Assembly: GCA_021234155.1 (NCBI GenBank)
Contig: JAJEKV010000078.1
Coordinates: 1,986,001-2,050,000 of the forward strand
Direction of reading: 5' to 3'
Source of the DNA: Isoetes taiwanensis
Lineage: Eukaryota > Streptophyta > Lycopodiopsida > Isoetales > Isoetaceae
Length of the DNA: 64,000 bases
Shown here in pieces: positions 11,041 to 22,942 of the stretch. The notes beneath the pieces were generated by a model, which saw only the letters and a list, made by a program, of their open reading frames with translations, searched no databases and was not told where the DNA came from. The position numbers and the translations under genes were made by a program. Positions within the stretch are counted from its first letter, which is position 1. Each line of letters begins with the position of its first letter.

Positions 11041-12726
11041 AAAACAAGGTGCTACGCACGGAGGGTTGCCCTCTGTGATCCGAGAGTGAAATGGCTTAAA
11101 TCACACTTTAAAGTCATGTTTTCACAATCAATCAAATTGCTACTTCAAAACAATACAATACTTATACTTGATTCTTGTTTTCAACAAGAATTTCACCCTT
11201 GATTTCTAAAATATTATTTTAGGTCTGGACATACCTCTAATATTATTCTTCACCCTTGATCCCTAATACTATTCTAGAGTCCTATCACGTTATTCCATAC
11301 CTCAACATTGCTTTGAGCACATACAATCTTTTATTCAACTCAATGTCGACTATTTAACGTGATTAAAAGAGAAATGACAAACAAAGCTTTTTGACTTAAA
11401 TATGCAGATTCGAGTTAACATCATTTGGGTTCAAATCGTCTGTTTGAGATGTTGATCTATTAATGCTTTCAATTTTAAACACTGATTTTGTATTAAATAG
11501 ACACGTGAATATATTGTTGCCATCATGGCAATGATATGGATTTAAGTTTGTGGTGTTAACAAAATAATTTGATCAAACTGTGCTTGTCTAAATCATTATA
11601 TAGTATAGACCACATGACATCAATTTGTAGCTTATGCCTGCAACAGCTACCTACTTATTACCCAAAAAACCATTTCTGCCATCAGAATTGCAAATACTCC
11701 TAATTGTATGATAGATGGAAAAGCACAATTCTCAATTGTAAAGTATCCTTTTCTGTAAAGTAAGCTACCCCCGAGTTCAGTTTTAATTCTTAAATTTGGA
11801 ACAGGGCCACTAGCTAGAAATTTGAGTGTTTCCAGTATGTTGCATTAAGGTCATGTCAAACCACATAATATATGAGGCAATACTGCTTCTTTAGATAATA
11901 ATCCTCAACCATTCTGCATTACATAACAGAACAATAGCCATATCACTACTTGTATGGAACACAAGTAAGTTTTATTACCATACATAAGAGTTTGTTGATG
12001 GTGACACTAGAAACACAATGGACCATTGCAGGAGCAATTAGGATAGTATTCCTAAGCCTATATGAAGCAAAATCTCAACTTGGTTTAAACACCATTATAA
12101 GAAACTCACAAGAATAACTTTGGCTGATGACCAACAAAGAGCTAATATAAAGTGCAAAGAGTTATTTGCCCAACACAAACATATCAACCTTAATATTCTA
12201 CACATTTTTAACAGTTTGAACTAAGGTGTGTCGTACATATTCCCCATATTCATGACCAACTATAGGCATATATATTTATTCGTGAGCATCCTGGAGTATT
12301 TGCAATGTCCCTTTTAAGTACACTGAGTGGCGAAATCGGATCAAATAAATATAGAACCAATGGAGATGGGCTTGGCCAGGGAACAAGAAAGTCAAGAAAT
12401 CGCGCACCATAGCTTCTTCGAGCAAATGCCCTTTGTAAACCCTTTGCCAAAGAAGCAAACCATTGCTTATATGCATGCTGCATGCATGCCTCATGTACGT
12501 ACATGCAAAAATATGTATATTGGACCGTAAGGGGCCAGGACCGGTACATTACTTGCTGAATTTTGGCGCCCTTTTTTAGATCATGTGTGGGATGGATTAA
12601 TGGTTTCGAAGCATAACATTTGCATTTAAAAAGAAGTAAAAAAAAAAAAAGTGCTAGTTAAGATTTGATCGATTTAGGCATGAACACTACGCAATTTAAG
12701 GTTTCTTATTGCTCAAGTTCACCTTA

Positions 12727-14827
12727 TCCTATATTATAATGTTTTAGCGTGTGTCCGTTTTCCATCAAGCCCTAAATCTAATGGTGTGGATTTGATTGGC
12801 TTAATCGAACGGTGATGATTTCATTGCAATATCGAAGATTAAGGAAAAGGGAAAAGTGAAGGGAAAAAGGCACGAGGGAAAGGGGAAGAGGGGAAAAGGG
12901 CATGGAAAAAGGGGGGAGAAGAAAATGGTGAGGAAAGGGAAAAAGAAAGGGAAAACAAAGGGGGGAGAGAGGAAAGGGAAGGAAGAAAGGGCAATGGGAA
13001 AAGAGTGGGGAAAGGAGGAAAAGTAAAGGGAAAAGGAGCATTGAAAAAGCGAAATGGGAAGGAAAAAAGAAAAAGCAATGCAGAAAGGGGAAAAGGGAAA
13101 GAAAAATGGGCATGAGGAAAAGGGGAGAGGGAGATGGGAAAAGGGCACGAGAAAAAACGCAAAAGGGAAAGGTTGAAGAAAGGGGAAAAAGGAAGGGAAA
13201 AAAGCATGGAAAAAGTAAAAAAAAATAAAGAAAAGAAAAGGGAGGGGGAACAAACAAAGGGAAAAGAAGAAGAGGATGGAAAAAGGAGGAAAAGGGGCGC
13301 ATGGAAAAGGTGGAAAAAAGGGAACGATGCAATGGAAAAGGGAAACAGGAAAGGAAAAGCAAATCGGGGAGAATAAAGAAAAAGGGCACGGGGAAAGGGG
13401 GGAGGTTAGGGAAAGGAAAAAAGAAAAAAGTGGGTGGAAAGGTGAAAAGGAAAAGGCAAAGAGATACAAGGAAAAGGGGAAGAGGGAAAGAGAGAAAGAA
13501 GGAAGTGGTGAGGAAAGGGTAAGTGGCATGGGAATAGAGAACGAGAACGGGAAAAGAAAGCAATGGAAGAAGGCAATGGAAAAAGGGGAAGAGGAAAGGG
13601 TGTGGAAAGGAGGAAAAGGGAAGGGAAAAAAAGGAAGAGGAAAATGGTGGAGAGAAGGGAGAAAAGGGAAGAGAAATAAAAAGGGAATGCAGAAAGGAGA
13701 AACCGGAAGGGAAAATGGGCACAAGGAAAAGGGGAGAGGGAAATGGAAAATAGGAAGGGCAAAAGGGCACGGAGAAAACGGAAAAAGGGAAAGGGTGAGA
13801 AAAGAGGGAAAAAGAAGGGAAAAAGCAAAAAGAAAAAAGAAAAAAGGAGGGGGAACGGGCGCAGGAAAAAGAGAAAAAGGATGGAGAAAGGCGAAAAAGG
13901 GTCGGGGAAAAGGGAATGCCACATTGGAAAAAGGGAAAGGGGAAGGGAAAAAGAAAATGAAAAGGAAAGGGAGGAAGAAAGTGAAAAAGGACAGGGGAAG
14001 AGGGGAAAGGATGAAAAGGGAAGGGAAAGAAAAAGAAAAAAGGGAGGTGGAAAGGGAAAAAGGGCACGAGGAATGGGGAAGAGGGAAATGAAAAAAGAGA
14101 GGGGGGAAAATGGCATAAAAAGGGGAAGAGAGAAAGAGTGAGAAAAAAGAAAAAGTGAAGGGAAAAGAGCATGGGATAAGAGAAAAGAAAAAAAGAAAAA
14201 GAAAAGAAGAAGGGGCACGAGGAAAAAGGGAAGAGGGTGTGAAAAAGAAGAAAAGGGGCAGATGAAAAAGGTGGGAAAAAAGAAAGGAAAAAGGGCACGA
14301 GGAATAGGGAAGAGGGAAATGAAAAAAGAGAGGGAGAAAAGGGCATAACAAAAGAAAGAGAGAAAGAGTGAGAAAAAAAAAGTGAAGGGAAATAGAGCAT
14401 AGGACAATGAAAAAGAAAAAAAGAAAAGGAAGAAAAAGGGGGCACGAGGAAAAAAGGAAGAGGATGCTAAAAAGAAGAAAAGGGGCACATGAAAAAAGGT
14501 GGGAAAAAGGGAAGGAAAAAGGGAAAGGGAAATAGAAAAGGAAGAGGAAGGGGGAAAGGAAAGGAAAAAGGGCATAGGAAAAAAGGGAAGGGCCGGGAAA
14601 GGATGAAAGGGAAGGAAAACAAATTCATCAGAAAAATGGGGAAAGGGAAAAAGGAAATGAAGGACAGAGCAAAAAGCAAAGAGAAAGGGAAACGATACTC
14701 GAGTGCACAAAAACACATTGGGCTTAGTTTCTATTATCTAAGATTTATGAAAAGAAGTTGAGCTGAACATGTTTCCATCCACACATGTTCCCAACTTATG
14801 CCCAGCAATGCTGGGCACCATTACTAG
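12727..14827 (+). mobile_element. Non-autonomous Helitron filled with polypurine DNA
   Basis: The 3' end is clear. GCCCAGC at 14800-14806 and GCTGGGC at 14810-14816 form a 7-bp stem with a 3-nt loop, followed after seven bases by CTAG at 14824-14827 and a host T. This is the Helitron hairpin-CTRR signature. The 5' end is placed at TC 12727, followed by CTATATTATAATGTTTTAG and a segment (CATCAAGCCCTAAATC) that also follows the 20747 start. No Rep/helicase frame is present, so it would depend on an autonomous partner. Almost the whole interior is the polypurine tract. Confidence 0.65.
12839..14695 (+). repeat. 1.85-kb polypurine (GA-rich) tract
   Basis: The plus strand is almost entirely G and A in words such as GGGAAAAGG, with interruptions like GGGCACGAGGAA and GCATGG at irregular spacing. 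A longer period is also visible: GCACGAGGAATGGGGAAGAG near 14065 recurs as GCACGAGGAATAGGGAAGAG near 14297, about 232 bp later, with similar flanks. All six frames are long only because the tract lacks stop codons, so no protein is called. Such mirror-like purine runs can form triplex DNA. Confidence 0.9.
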
Positions 14828-17800
14828 TATGGGTTTTTAAGAAAATCATAAAACCTATGGGCCGGCCAGTTTTATGGATGTTCTCAATTGTTGCCCCCCA
14901 AAAAAATCTACACCATCTATGGCGAGCAAACAATTCTTTCATCCAAACCAATGGCCCAAATGACTAACAAATAGATCAAGGCGATGGAGGAAGCCTACGT
15001 CCCGTCGTCCAAGAAAAGGAAACAAAAAGCAAAAAAATAAGAAGAATTAAATAAACATTATTCTCTTGTTTGCATGAATATAATGTTGTCTTACATCCCC
15101 AAACAAATCTACCTTTCATCTCTAGCCATAATGGGGTCTAGCAACAAAACAAAGGAACAACTAAACCATCTTAACAATGCACACCATGAAACAATAAGAG
15201 CCATGTTTCATTCGGGGATTTACCTGCTAATTAAGCATCAACCATAAGACAATTGCACTTTATAATTGGCACTTGCTCTATGGTTCCATCGAACTTCTTG
15301 GCAATTAGCAAAACACTTTCCCCAAAACACTTCCCCTAAAACGCAGAACGTTCTTGCTAAGAGCAAAGTACTCGTCGATCTAAATGGTGTCTGGTCTGAA
15401 GGTGATACACTAGTCTTAGAACAACTGTATCTCACCTGTTAATTTTTATTAAGATAACTACAACCTAATCATGGTCATATCCCTCAAGGTCTCAATTCCA
15501 AACTGTAAGTCTGCATTCGAGACAATGCCAATTCAAGCCTACGCACTTTACCTCTTGCATATTGAACTCCTTCTTGTTTCTTTGATCAATAGCTCAAATG
15601 CCTGCAGCCTTTGGCAACTCCAATGCCACATTATCATCTAATAATCTTATATACAGGCTGCATCCTTATCCTTACAACTCCTCCTCAGCCTGTACCTACT
15701 TGTGCTTGACACTAGTTTAAATTCCATCAGCACCTTAGTGAGCATATCTACTTGCTTTAATACCCCAGCGTGCAAACATTTGTTTGGTTCTAAAACTACA
15801 AGGTTGAATCCATTATTAATGTCTGACATTTTATGGTAGAGTATATCTCTCAATTTTGAATGGCGTGGAAGACGACCTTGAACATGTGGGATTTGAACCC
15901 ACATTATGTCCAAAATCTAAGCATACCAAAGTGTAATTATAATGGCTAAGAGATAGCCATGAAGCAACCACCATCCATGAGTATTCATGTTCACAATGAA
16001 TATATTACATCCAAGAGACCCTTACAATCTACAAGGTACACTAATTATTAGCTCGATAACTTTATTTAGACTTACAGCATATATATCATAACCATTATAA
16101 CTGTATTTAAAAGAACTGATTTAAATAAATTGTTTAAAATAATCCCTTAGCTATGTAAAAGTGCCTTCTTAATGAATGACCCATGATCATTTTCTTTGCC
16201 AAGGCTTGTATCATGAGTCTATGTTTTTGTTCCTAGCATTTTCTTTAAGCCAATGTGGTTGTTTAGAACTTGGCGATATCAAACATATGGCAAAGAAATC
16301 ATAATCACTTTGCTTGCCTAGGAGGAACAATTTACTTCTTATATTCTATGATATACCTATAACCTTAACTATAAGGCTTTTCTAATACTACAAACCACGG
16401 AAATAAATGCCATTATATCCTACGTCTTGTTTAAGGAGCCGCAATGTGATTTGTCTGAAGAAGAGTTAAAGAACACACGTAATTCAAAATCATCTACTTC
16501 TACTAAACCATTAATTGTTGCAGGTTGGCTGGTTTGAAAGGCTGATTTGCTTCAAAACGCACTCCAACTGTTTATAGTCGCATTCATTATGTTTTATGGC
16601 CCTCCCTTTCACTAGCTGGAAATCTATCCATTCCAACACCAATTGTGTCTCAATAACAAATGGCTCCTCACTAAGCGACCAATTTATAGACACCATGTAC
16701 TTCTTAAATAGATCCGCTTCATCACCCACAAAGATACTTGGCAACAACCTTCTTCTAAGTCAGAAGAATAGCTTTTGAATATTAACTTGTGATTCTACCA
16801 CGCTGAATTGGCCTCAAAAGTTGGACACGATTGATACGCAAAACAAAATCACAAGTTCATATGAGTTATGGCTTTCTTAAATGTCAAGGAAAAATGGAAG
16901 TCCGATACAACCTATGACATTAAAACAATATTACTAGCGGATATATTTAGCAAAATGGCTTATACCATGCATAATACGCAAACGCCATTTGGATCATCAT
17001 CTCCATAGAACCATATCCTTGCATTACTAGGATGGTAAAACTTTTGATGAAATTGTTTGCCAATCCCAAATCACCGAGGTGTTAAAAGAAAACTCGGTAA
17101 TATCTACAAACTTCAGTAGAAAGTTCAACAAAGTTCGATTACACGAAACTCTTCAAAAAGAAAGATCCGTATAACAAATTGGATCACCACCACTATCGAC
17201 AATCAGATATTATCGTGAAACAATGCCTACACAATAGGTCATTGGCGTTAAGAACAATCCCAAGAAAGACATCTATCAACAAGACATGCCCATCTAACTT
17301 TGATGTCGATGATGTTTGGTGACTTCAAGCATCAATTCTCAAATTCAAACCTATATTACTGTTGGCACGCCCTTGCAAGGACACTATCGGGTTGTGAATA
17401 AACACCCTTCATCTCGTTAAACACTACTCTCCGCATTACGCTTATATGCGCAACTTGTAAAATATATTCACTATGTTTCTCCAACCATACATCGAGTTGT
17501 ATTAATACATTCACCGCACCAAACATCTTTTGAAGTAGGAAACAACAGTATTAAGATAATATCATCCCTTCGGGAATTTGAAAATACTAAAGTTCGTTTT
17601 GAGATTTTGGACATGGTAAATTTCAAGTTAATAGTCCCCAAAAGTAAGTTCCCTGTATGGAATGGCTTCAAAAGAAGACAAATATTATGAATAGGCATAG
17701 ACCAAAAGCTAAACAGTACCCACAAACACCAAAGCAAAATGTCTCTTACGCTCATCAAAGAACTGTAATGAATTTTAGATACTGTTAGAGGATGTATCCA

Positions 17801-18465
17801 TAATTTCTCACCCCTCCAAAGGCATTCTTAAGCACTGGCAAAGAGCAGAAAGGGAGGGTAGACCCACTACCATTGCCGTTTGATGTGAAGTCTATCTAAA
17901 TACAGACTTCTCGCAAATCACAAATGCTTGCTACCTTCAGGGGATTTATTTATTTTGAATATCAAGATCTAAGGAAGACGAACTACTTAATGCTGCATTT
18001 TAACACATAGACCACTTCATCCTGCAAAGCATAGGTGCTTTCAGTATGGGCTTATGGTATAACTTGATACTAGGAAGAGGGACTCATCCACCTTAAATGT
18101 AACTACGCATTGCATTTAAAATTAATTGACTATCTACTCAATGGTTCCAATATAGTGTAGAAATAGATTTGGAAAGAACCCAATATCAGAATGCCTGCAA
18201 TGCTATGGAATGTGGGAGCTGCTTATTGTTGGCTTCATCCAGTGGAGAAGCCTACTAGTGGAGTCTGTCCACTTCTGTCTTAAGGATCGATTGCTCGCAT
18301 ATTGCGGCCTTGAGCAACAACGTTCACACATAGGTGCTTCCCTAATCGAGAATCGCTTAATTGCAAATGTAATTGCCTCTCCTGTATATGTAAAACTAAC
18401 AAGTCGGGTTCAGGGCGTTACGAAGGATCTTCACGGGAGCGAGCTATCGGAGAATTTGGATTGGT
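14828..18465. other. No recognised gene
   Basis: AT-rich DNA without a convincing exon. The least random frames are 16511-16747 minus (IDFQLVKGRAIKHNECDYKQ) and 15647-15913 minus, neither recognised. A tRNA-like T-arm sits at 15886-15902 on the minus strand and is discussed in the findings. A plus frame at 18210-18467 overlaps the 3' side of the beta-helix remnant and is probably its shadow. Confidence 0.4.
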
Positions 18466-18469
18466 AAAG

Positions 18470-18904
18470 GCGACAATTGAGTTCCTCACGGATTCATACT
18501 TTCCTAATTGTGTTGCAATATCCCCACCATATTTCTGCAGAAAAAACATGGAATATGTGAATAATAACTTACAATTATGTATAACTGAAGAAGGAGGTTA
18601 GATCATTCTTACTCCAGTTGTGTTGTTCAAGATGACGTTGTTCCTGAAAGTTCCAACTGCTCCATTGGATTCATAATTGAGGAAAACAGCTCCACCATCT
18701 TCCCGTGTTGCGAAATATGCAAATACTAATGTTAGGAACTTTAAATTTACTGCATTGTAGAAAATTTCAAATTTACATATGGTTGCTTACTGCGGCAGAA
18801 TTTTCTCTGTATGTGCAAGTGGTACAGTCCAGCTTTGCACCCCCATGATCAGCACAGCTAGAATCATCTATATAAGAAGCTCGTCCAAGTATAGCTCCTC
18901 CTAG
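18470..18904 (-). pseudogene. Three-exon remnant of a right-handed beta-helix protein
   Basis: Three minus-strand exons carry splice signals. Exon A, 18791-18900, follows a CTAG acceptor and ends at donor GTAAGC; it encodes GGAILGRASYIDDSSCADHG and then a cysteine pair, CTTC. Exon B, 18613 to about 18722, contains GGAVFLNYESNGAVGTFRNN and ends at donor GTAAGA. Exon C begins after CTGCAG at 18534 with KYGGDIATQ. Repeated GGA(I/V)-x-N and YGGDIAT words are typical of right-handed parallel beta-helix (Pmp-like) proteins. The B-C join is in phase; the A-B join is not obvious, and exon C's frame closes soon after. Probably a fragment of a larger cell-surface or secreted protein. Confidence 0.45.
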
Positions 18905-19241
18905 AACATAATAGTAGAAGAAAAAAAATATATTTCATGAACCTTGTGTATAAGCCCAAGACCGTTCTTACATCCCTTTGCTTTAGCAAAACTTGCTATA
19001 CTGTAGACTCCACTAAACACATAAGGAAAGAAAATCCCTGCATAAACTTGTAACAAAAGCACCAGAAAATGGTGGAAAGGTTGAATCCCCAAGTGAAGGT
19101 GAGCCCATCTCATGTATCGCTTCACGATACCTTGAAGACATGAGCCATATGGCGGTGCCGGTTAACCAGTTTCCACACCAGCCGCACAGCAACAATGGCG
19201 ACCGAGAGTTTACAGGTAAGAGTAGGTTTGGAGCAGTCATA

Positions 19242-19324
19242 GCATATCCTAGGTATATTCCAGCATATACCTAGGATATGCCAAAAGCCCACATAAACAA
19301 GGGTTTGCCCCCCTAGGGGCAACC
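19242..19324. repeat. Two adjacent perfect or near-perfect hairpins
   Basis: GCATATCCTAGGTATAT at 19242-19258 is followed by a 6-nt loop and its exact reverse complement at 19265-19281. Twenty bases on, GGGTTTGCCCC and GGGGCAACCC (19301-19324) form a second hairpin with one bulge. They lie just left of repeat R2 and could mark the end of a small mobile element. Confidence 0.75.
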
Positions 19325-19390
19325 CAAAAAAGAAAAAGGCCATGCTAAAAAGTGGCTATGTGAAAAAATCTTAAGGAGAGGGAAAATTAT

Positions 19391-20587
19391 AAACTTCCAA
19401 CGTTTGAGTTTGTTATTGGGGAAGGTATTTCAGGTAAAGGTTGGGACTAAGATTCTTGGTGCGTATTGTATGTCAAACCGTATAATTTGGCATGTTTGAG
19501 CAGCTTGTTTCCATTTAGAGGTCTAATTTCTAATTTTGATGTGTTTGCAAGTTTATTTTTGCCATGGTTGGCAAATTTTCATCCTAGATTGTAGGGCGTG
19601 GATAGCGTTTCAGGCCACTTTCTTTTTTCGGCATGGGTTGTCTATTTTTGCAGGTGCGGCGGAGCAGAGCAGGCAGCAAGGGCATCGTTTTCGCAAGCAG
19701 GTTCAGACAGAGGAAGGGCAGAGCATCGTTCAAACAGAGCAAGGGCAGGGCATCGTTTTTGCAAGCAGGTTCAAATAGAAAAAGGATGATCTTGTGCAGA
19801 TTACTTAGTCTATGTTGTCTTCCCAAAAACGTTTCCCCCAGCAGCAAGCTCCATCTGTATGAAATAAGAGTGCAAAGATTGACAGGGGTGGGCAAAGCTG
19901 GATTTCATGAATCCAAAGCAAGAAGAGACCTATCACATCTACCATTGTTGTTGAAAGGAAGAAGAAATAGAAAATCTGCAGTTGTGAAGGAAGAAGAAAG
20001 GAAGAAATAGAAAATCTGCAGTTTTCTATTTGTAGAGCAGGGGCTCCAGGGGACATCTAGGGCTTCCGATTAAGCTGCAGGCCTTGCGATTCAAGCCTTT
20101 TTTAGTCTGGTTTTGCATTCTTGTTCGTTTTTTGGCGGTTGAACGAGTTGCTCTCTTATTGGCGCCATGTAGATATTCACGATTCACTCATGGTGGTTTT
20201 CATTTATGTGATCCGATGTCTTTTATGCGAGGCCATCTTCTGTCCTTTCCCGCCATCTTGCGACCATGCCAGGCCATCTTCCGACCATGCAATAGTAATC
20301 CGGCAGCATGTTGTTCAGGAATCAGAGCTGCGATAGTTCATTGGGGCGGCTACAATTTGGGTTTTTATTTGGCCGAATTTAGTATTGGTGAATTTAAATG
20401 TCTCCATGTTGGAAATCGACCTTAGGAAGTGGCTAAGCATTTTTTTGAGAAAAAGATGTGAGCCATTGATTTGGTATGATACTGGGGATATGCTCAAAAT
20501 CAATGGTTCATATTGAATGTTAAAGACAAATCCCATAAACCCTTGAAAAAGAGAAAACACAAATTTCTGTAAAATTAGAAAACCTTT
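19391..20587. mobile_element. 1.2-kb insertion in repeat R2 with 8-nt target duplication
   Basis: Repeat R2 is continuous at 10855-10990 but here is split. Its left half ends at GAAAATTA (about 19383-19390) and its right half resumes with GAAAATTA (about 20588-20595). The material between has no counterpart in the intact copy. The repeated octamer is a plausible target-site duplication. No terminal inverted repeats or domain were recognised. Inside, a unit around GCAAGCAGGTTCAGACAGAG is repeated two to three times at about 19690-19775. Confidence 0.5.
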
Positions 20588-20746
20588 GAAAATTAGAAAG
20601 GATGTATTAGAAAAGGCCAAAAAAGATGAAGTCCGTTTAAGGAAAAACTTTAGAAAATTAGTAAGTATCGCTAACATTGGGTGAAACAAAAATATTATCT
20701 ATCGGAGATCTAACTATAGATCTTAGGGAGAGGGAAAAATATTAAA

Positions 20747-22942
20747 TCTTAATATTATAATGTTATTCAGTAAGTGTTGGACCCAGCCCTAAATCGAAGG
20801 GCGAGGATTTGATTGATTTAATTGAACGATTGGGATTCAACATAAAAAAGGCCCTCTTAAAGCCGAAGGTAAAAAAAAAGAGGGACGGATGGATGTGGAT
20901 CGTCAGCGGGACATCGGTGTAGAGTAGAGCAAGGCGTGGATCGATCGAGCAGAGGCTTGGTTCAAATTGAAGTAGAGCGGTCCGGTTCCCTGTTTATGTT
21001 GCTACCCTAGATCGGTACGGCAGAGATGAAGGCGTTGGCTTGGCCTCTGTGAAAGAAGCTAAGATGTCCTAATGACTCCAAATCCCAATCGGGCTTTGTT
21101 GTTATCTACGTCGAGTTAGAGCTTTGGGTTATGGCTATGGCCACCACTTCTTATGGCGAAAAATGGGCATCTGCTTTGTAGTCTTCAAAGGAGCCGTCCT
21201 CTTCAACAAATATGTGAGCTCCTTTATTATTGTGTTTTTTCTTTTTCCTAGGGCTTGGATCTCTTGCTCCACAAATTCAAGCATCAAATTCCTCAAAAAT
21301 GGTAAATGGTGAGACGCAGAGTTCGTTGTGTGTGCTTAAGGTAATTCCGCGAGATGGTCATGGTGAGACAGGATGGTCATGGGATTAGCTGCTATAACAA
21401 TAGCAGCCAGATGTCTGGTAATGGAGCAGCAGGGATGTTTGTGCACTTTCTGCACACACATCTGGCTTGGTTTGGAACTTTAGGATGGTTTAAATGGACA
21501 TAAACTAACCTTTTTTTTTTCATTCATAGTTATTTGTATTTATTGTTGTTACAGAATATAGACACAATGGATGGACACACTTGGACAGGGAATAGCTATA
21601 CAATTAAAAGTAGAAGGCAATTGTCTGTAAACTTCGTGGTTTTCTTACTGCGTTTCCTACACATGATTTTATTGGATTCTGCTTTGCAGCAGAGCTGCAT
21701 GCAGTATGAGATTTGAGATTCGGGTTATGAGATTTGGGCTATGACAGAAGACTATAGATTGTCTACCCAATCTAATTGCAGAAATAGCACAATCTAACAC
21801 AATCTAATTGGACATAGTTTGCACAAGGAGATGAGTGTTGCTACAAAGAAGCTAAAAATTTAGTCAAAAAGTTGGATTACTAAGAATTTAAAGGCATAAT
21901 GCATCGTCACAGCATCATATATTTTTGCCAGCTTGAAGTCCAAGTTAGACCAAATGGTTGCTATATTTAAAAGTCATACAATTTTGCCAGCTTGAAGTCC
22001 ATATCAGACCAACTGGCTGCTCCATGTAAAGGCCAAGTAGGGCCAAACAGATGCTGATGCTGCTTTCAATTGCTTGAAAGCTTGCTTTTAATTGCTTGAA
22101 AGTGATAAATATATGATTATATAAACATTGCAATTTCTTTGTTCTTGAATTTTTATGCATTAAGAATATTTACTATGTTGAAAAGCAACAACAGAAAAAA
22201 GAATGGTTAATTTGGGTAATGGACATTTTGCTACATTACAATACACATAGAAAGCTGGTTGTTTTTTATCACACCAAGTTCGTTAATGTGGTTCTATGAT
22301 ATTTCTTATTGCACCAAGTTCAAGTTCATATTATAACGTGTTTGGGCTATTGCCAAAGTTACGATCGACGGGTATTAAGACCAATGCATATAGAAAATTT
22401 AAGGTTGTTGCATAGTTCTTTACTGGATCCCTTATGATAAACTATGTAGCAGCTCTACAATCTATAATCTTGAAATTTGAAAACCCTTACTATAATGCGC
22501 AACACTACAATCCGTAATCCGTACCAAAGCATCTAGAAAATTAAAGCTTTTACATAGTTAAAAACTATGTAACAGCTCTTATAGTTTTGAAATCTTAAAA
22601 CCGTTAATTTAATGTGCAACACTACAATCTACAATTTATTCTATTCTCATCACTGGCTAATTATTTACAAGATCTGTAACGGACCCATGGGAGACTGCTC
22701 AAGTGGATCTTGATGGCACGTTCCCGAGACACTGGCATAAATGGGTAGAAGTGACTACTCATAAATGTCTAGACGTTGCCCAGTTGGTTAAGGACATGTC
22801 GATTAGAAACGTTACAATTTTCATACTACATGAGAAACATAACATGTCGTGAATTACTACAAACATTTTCAGGCTTTTCATTCACAATTCCCAAGTTTTA
22901 CAGAAGACAACATTGCCCAGCAGAGCTGGGCACTGTTTCTAG
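20747..22942 (+). mobile_element. Non-autonomous Helitron, 2.2 kb
   Basis: The start TCTTAATATTATAATGTTAT at 20747 is followed by AGTGTTGGACCCAGCCCTAA, a variant of the 5' sequence at 4135. The 3' end has GCCCAGC 22915-22921, loop AGA, GCTGGGC 22925-22931, then CTAG at 22939-22942 and T. No Rep or helicase motif is visible. The interior has ordinary AT-rich DNA and a short repeat (TTTTGCCAGCTTGAAGTCCA near 21926 and 21975). Nothing coding was recognised. Confidence 0.65.

Larger units (their letters stand above)
5861..12720. other. Gene-free, A-rich repeat region
   Basis: About 6.9 kb with long A-rich stretches and many short repeated phrases. No reading frame here shows a recognisable domain or exon structure. 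The visible structure is repeats, listed separately: 6180-7580, 7856-8022, 10007-10290 and 10741-11040. Elsewhere, including 11060-12720, nothing beyond low-complexity AT-rich DNA was seen. Confidence 0.5.

Noticed and set aside
12778-14716. Very long reading frames (up to 555 codons) on both strands
   Set aside because: They lie in the polypurine tract, are made of F, S, P and L or K, E, G and R only, and are open in several frames at once because stop codons are rare in such sequence.
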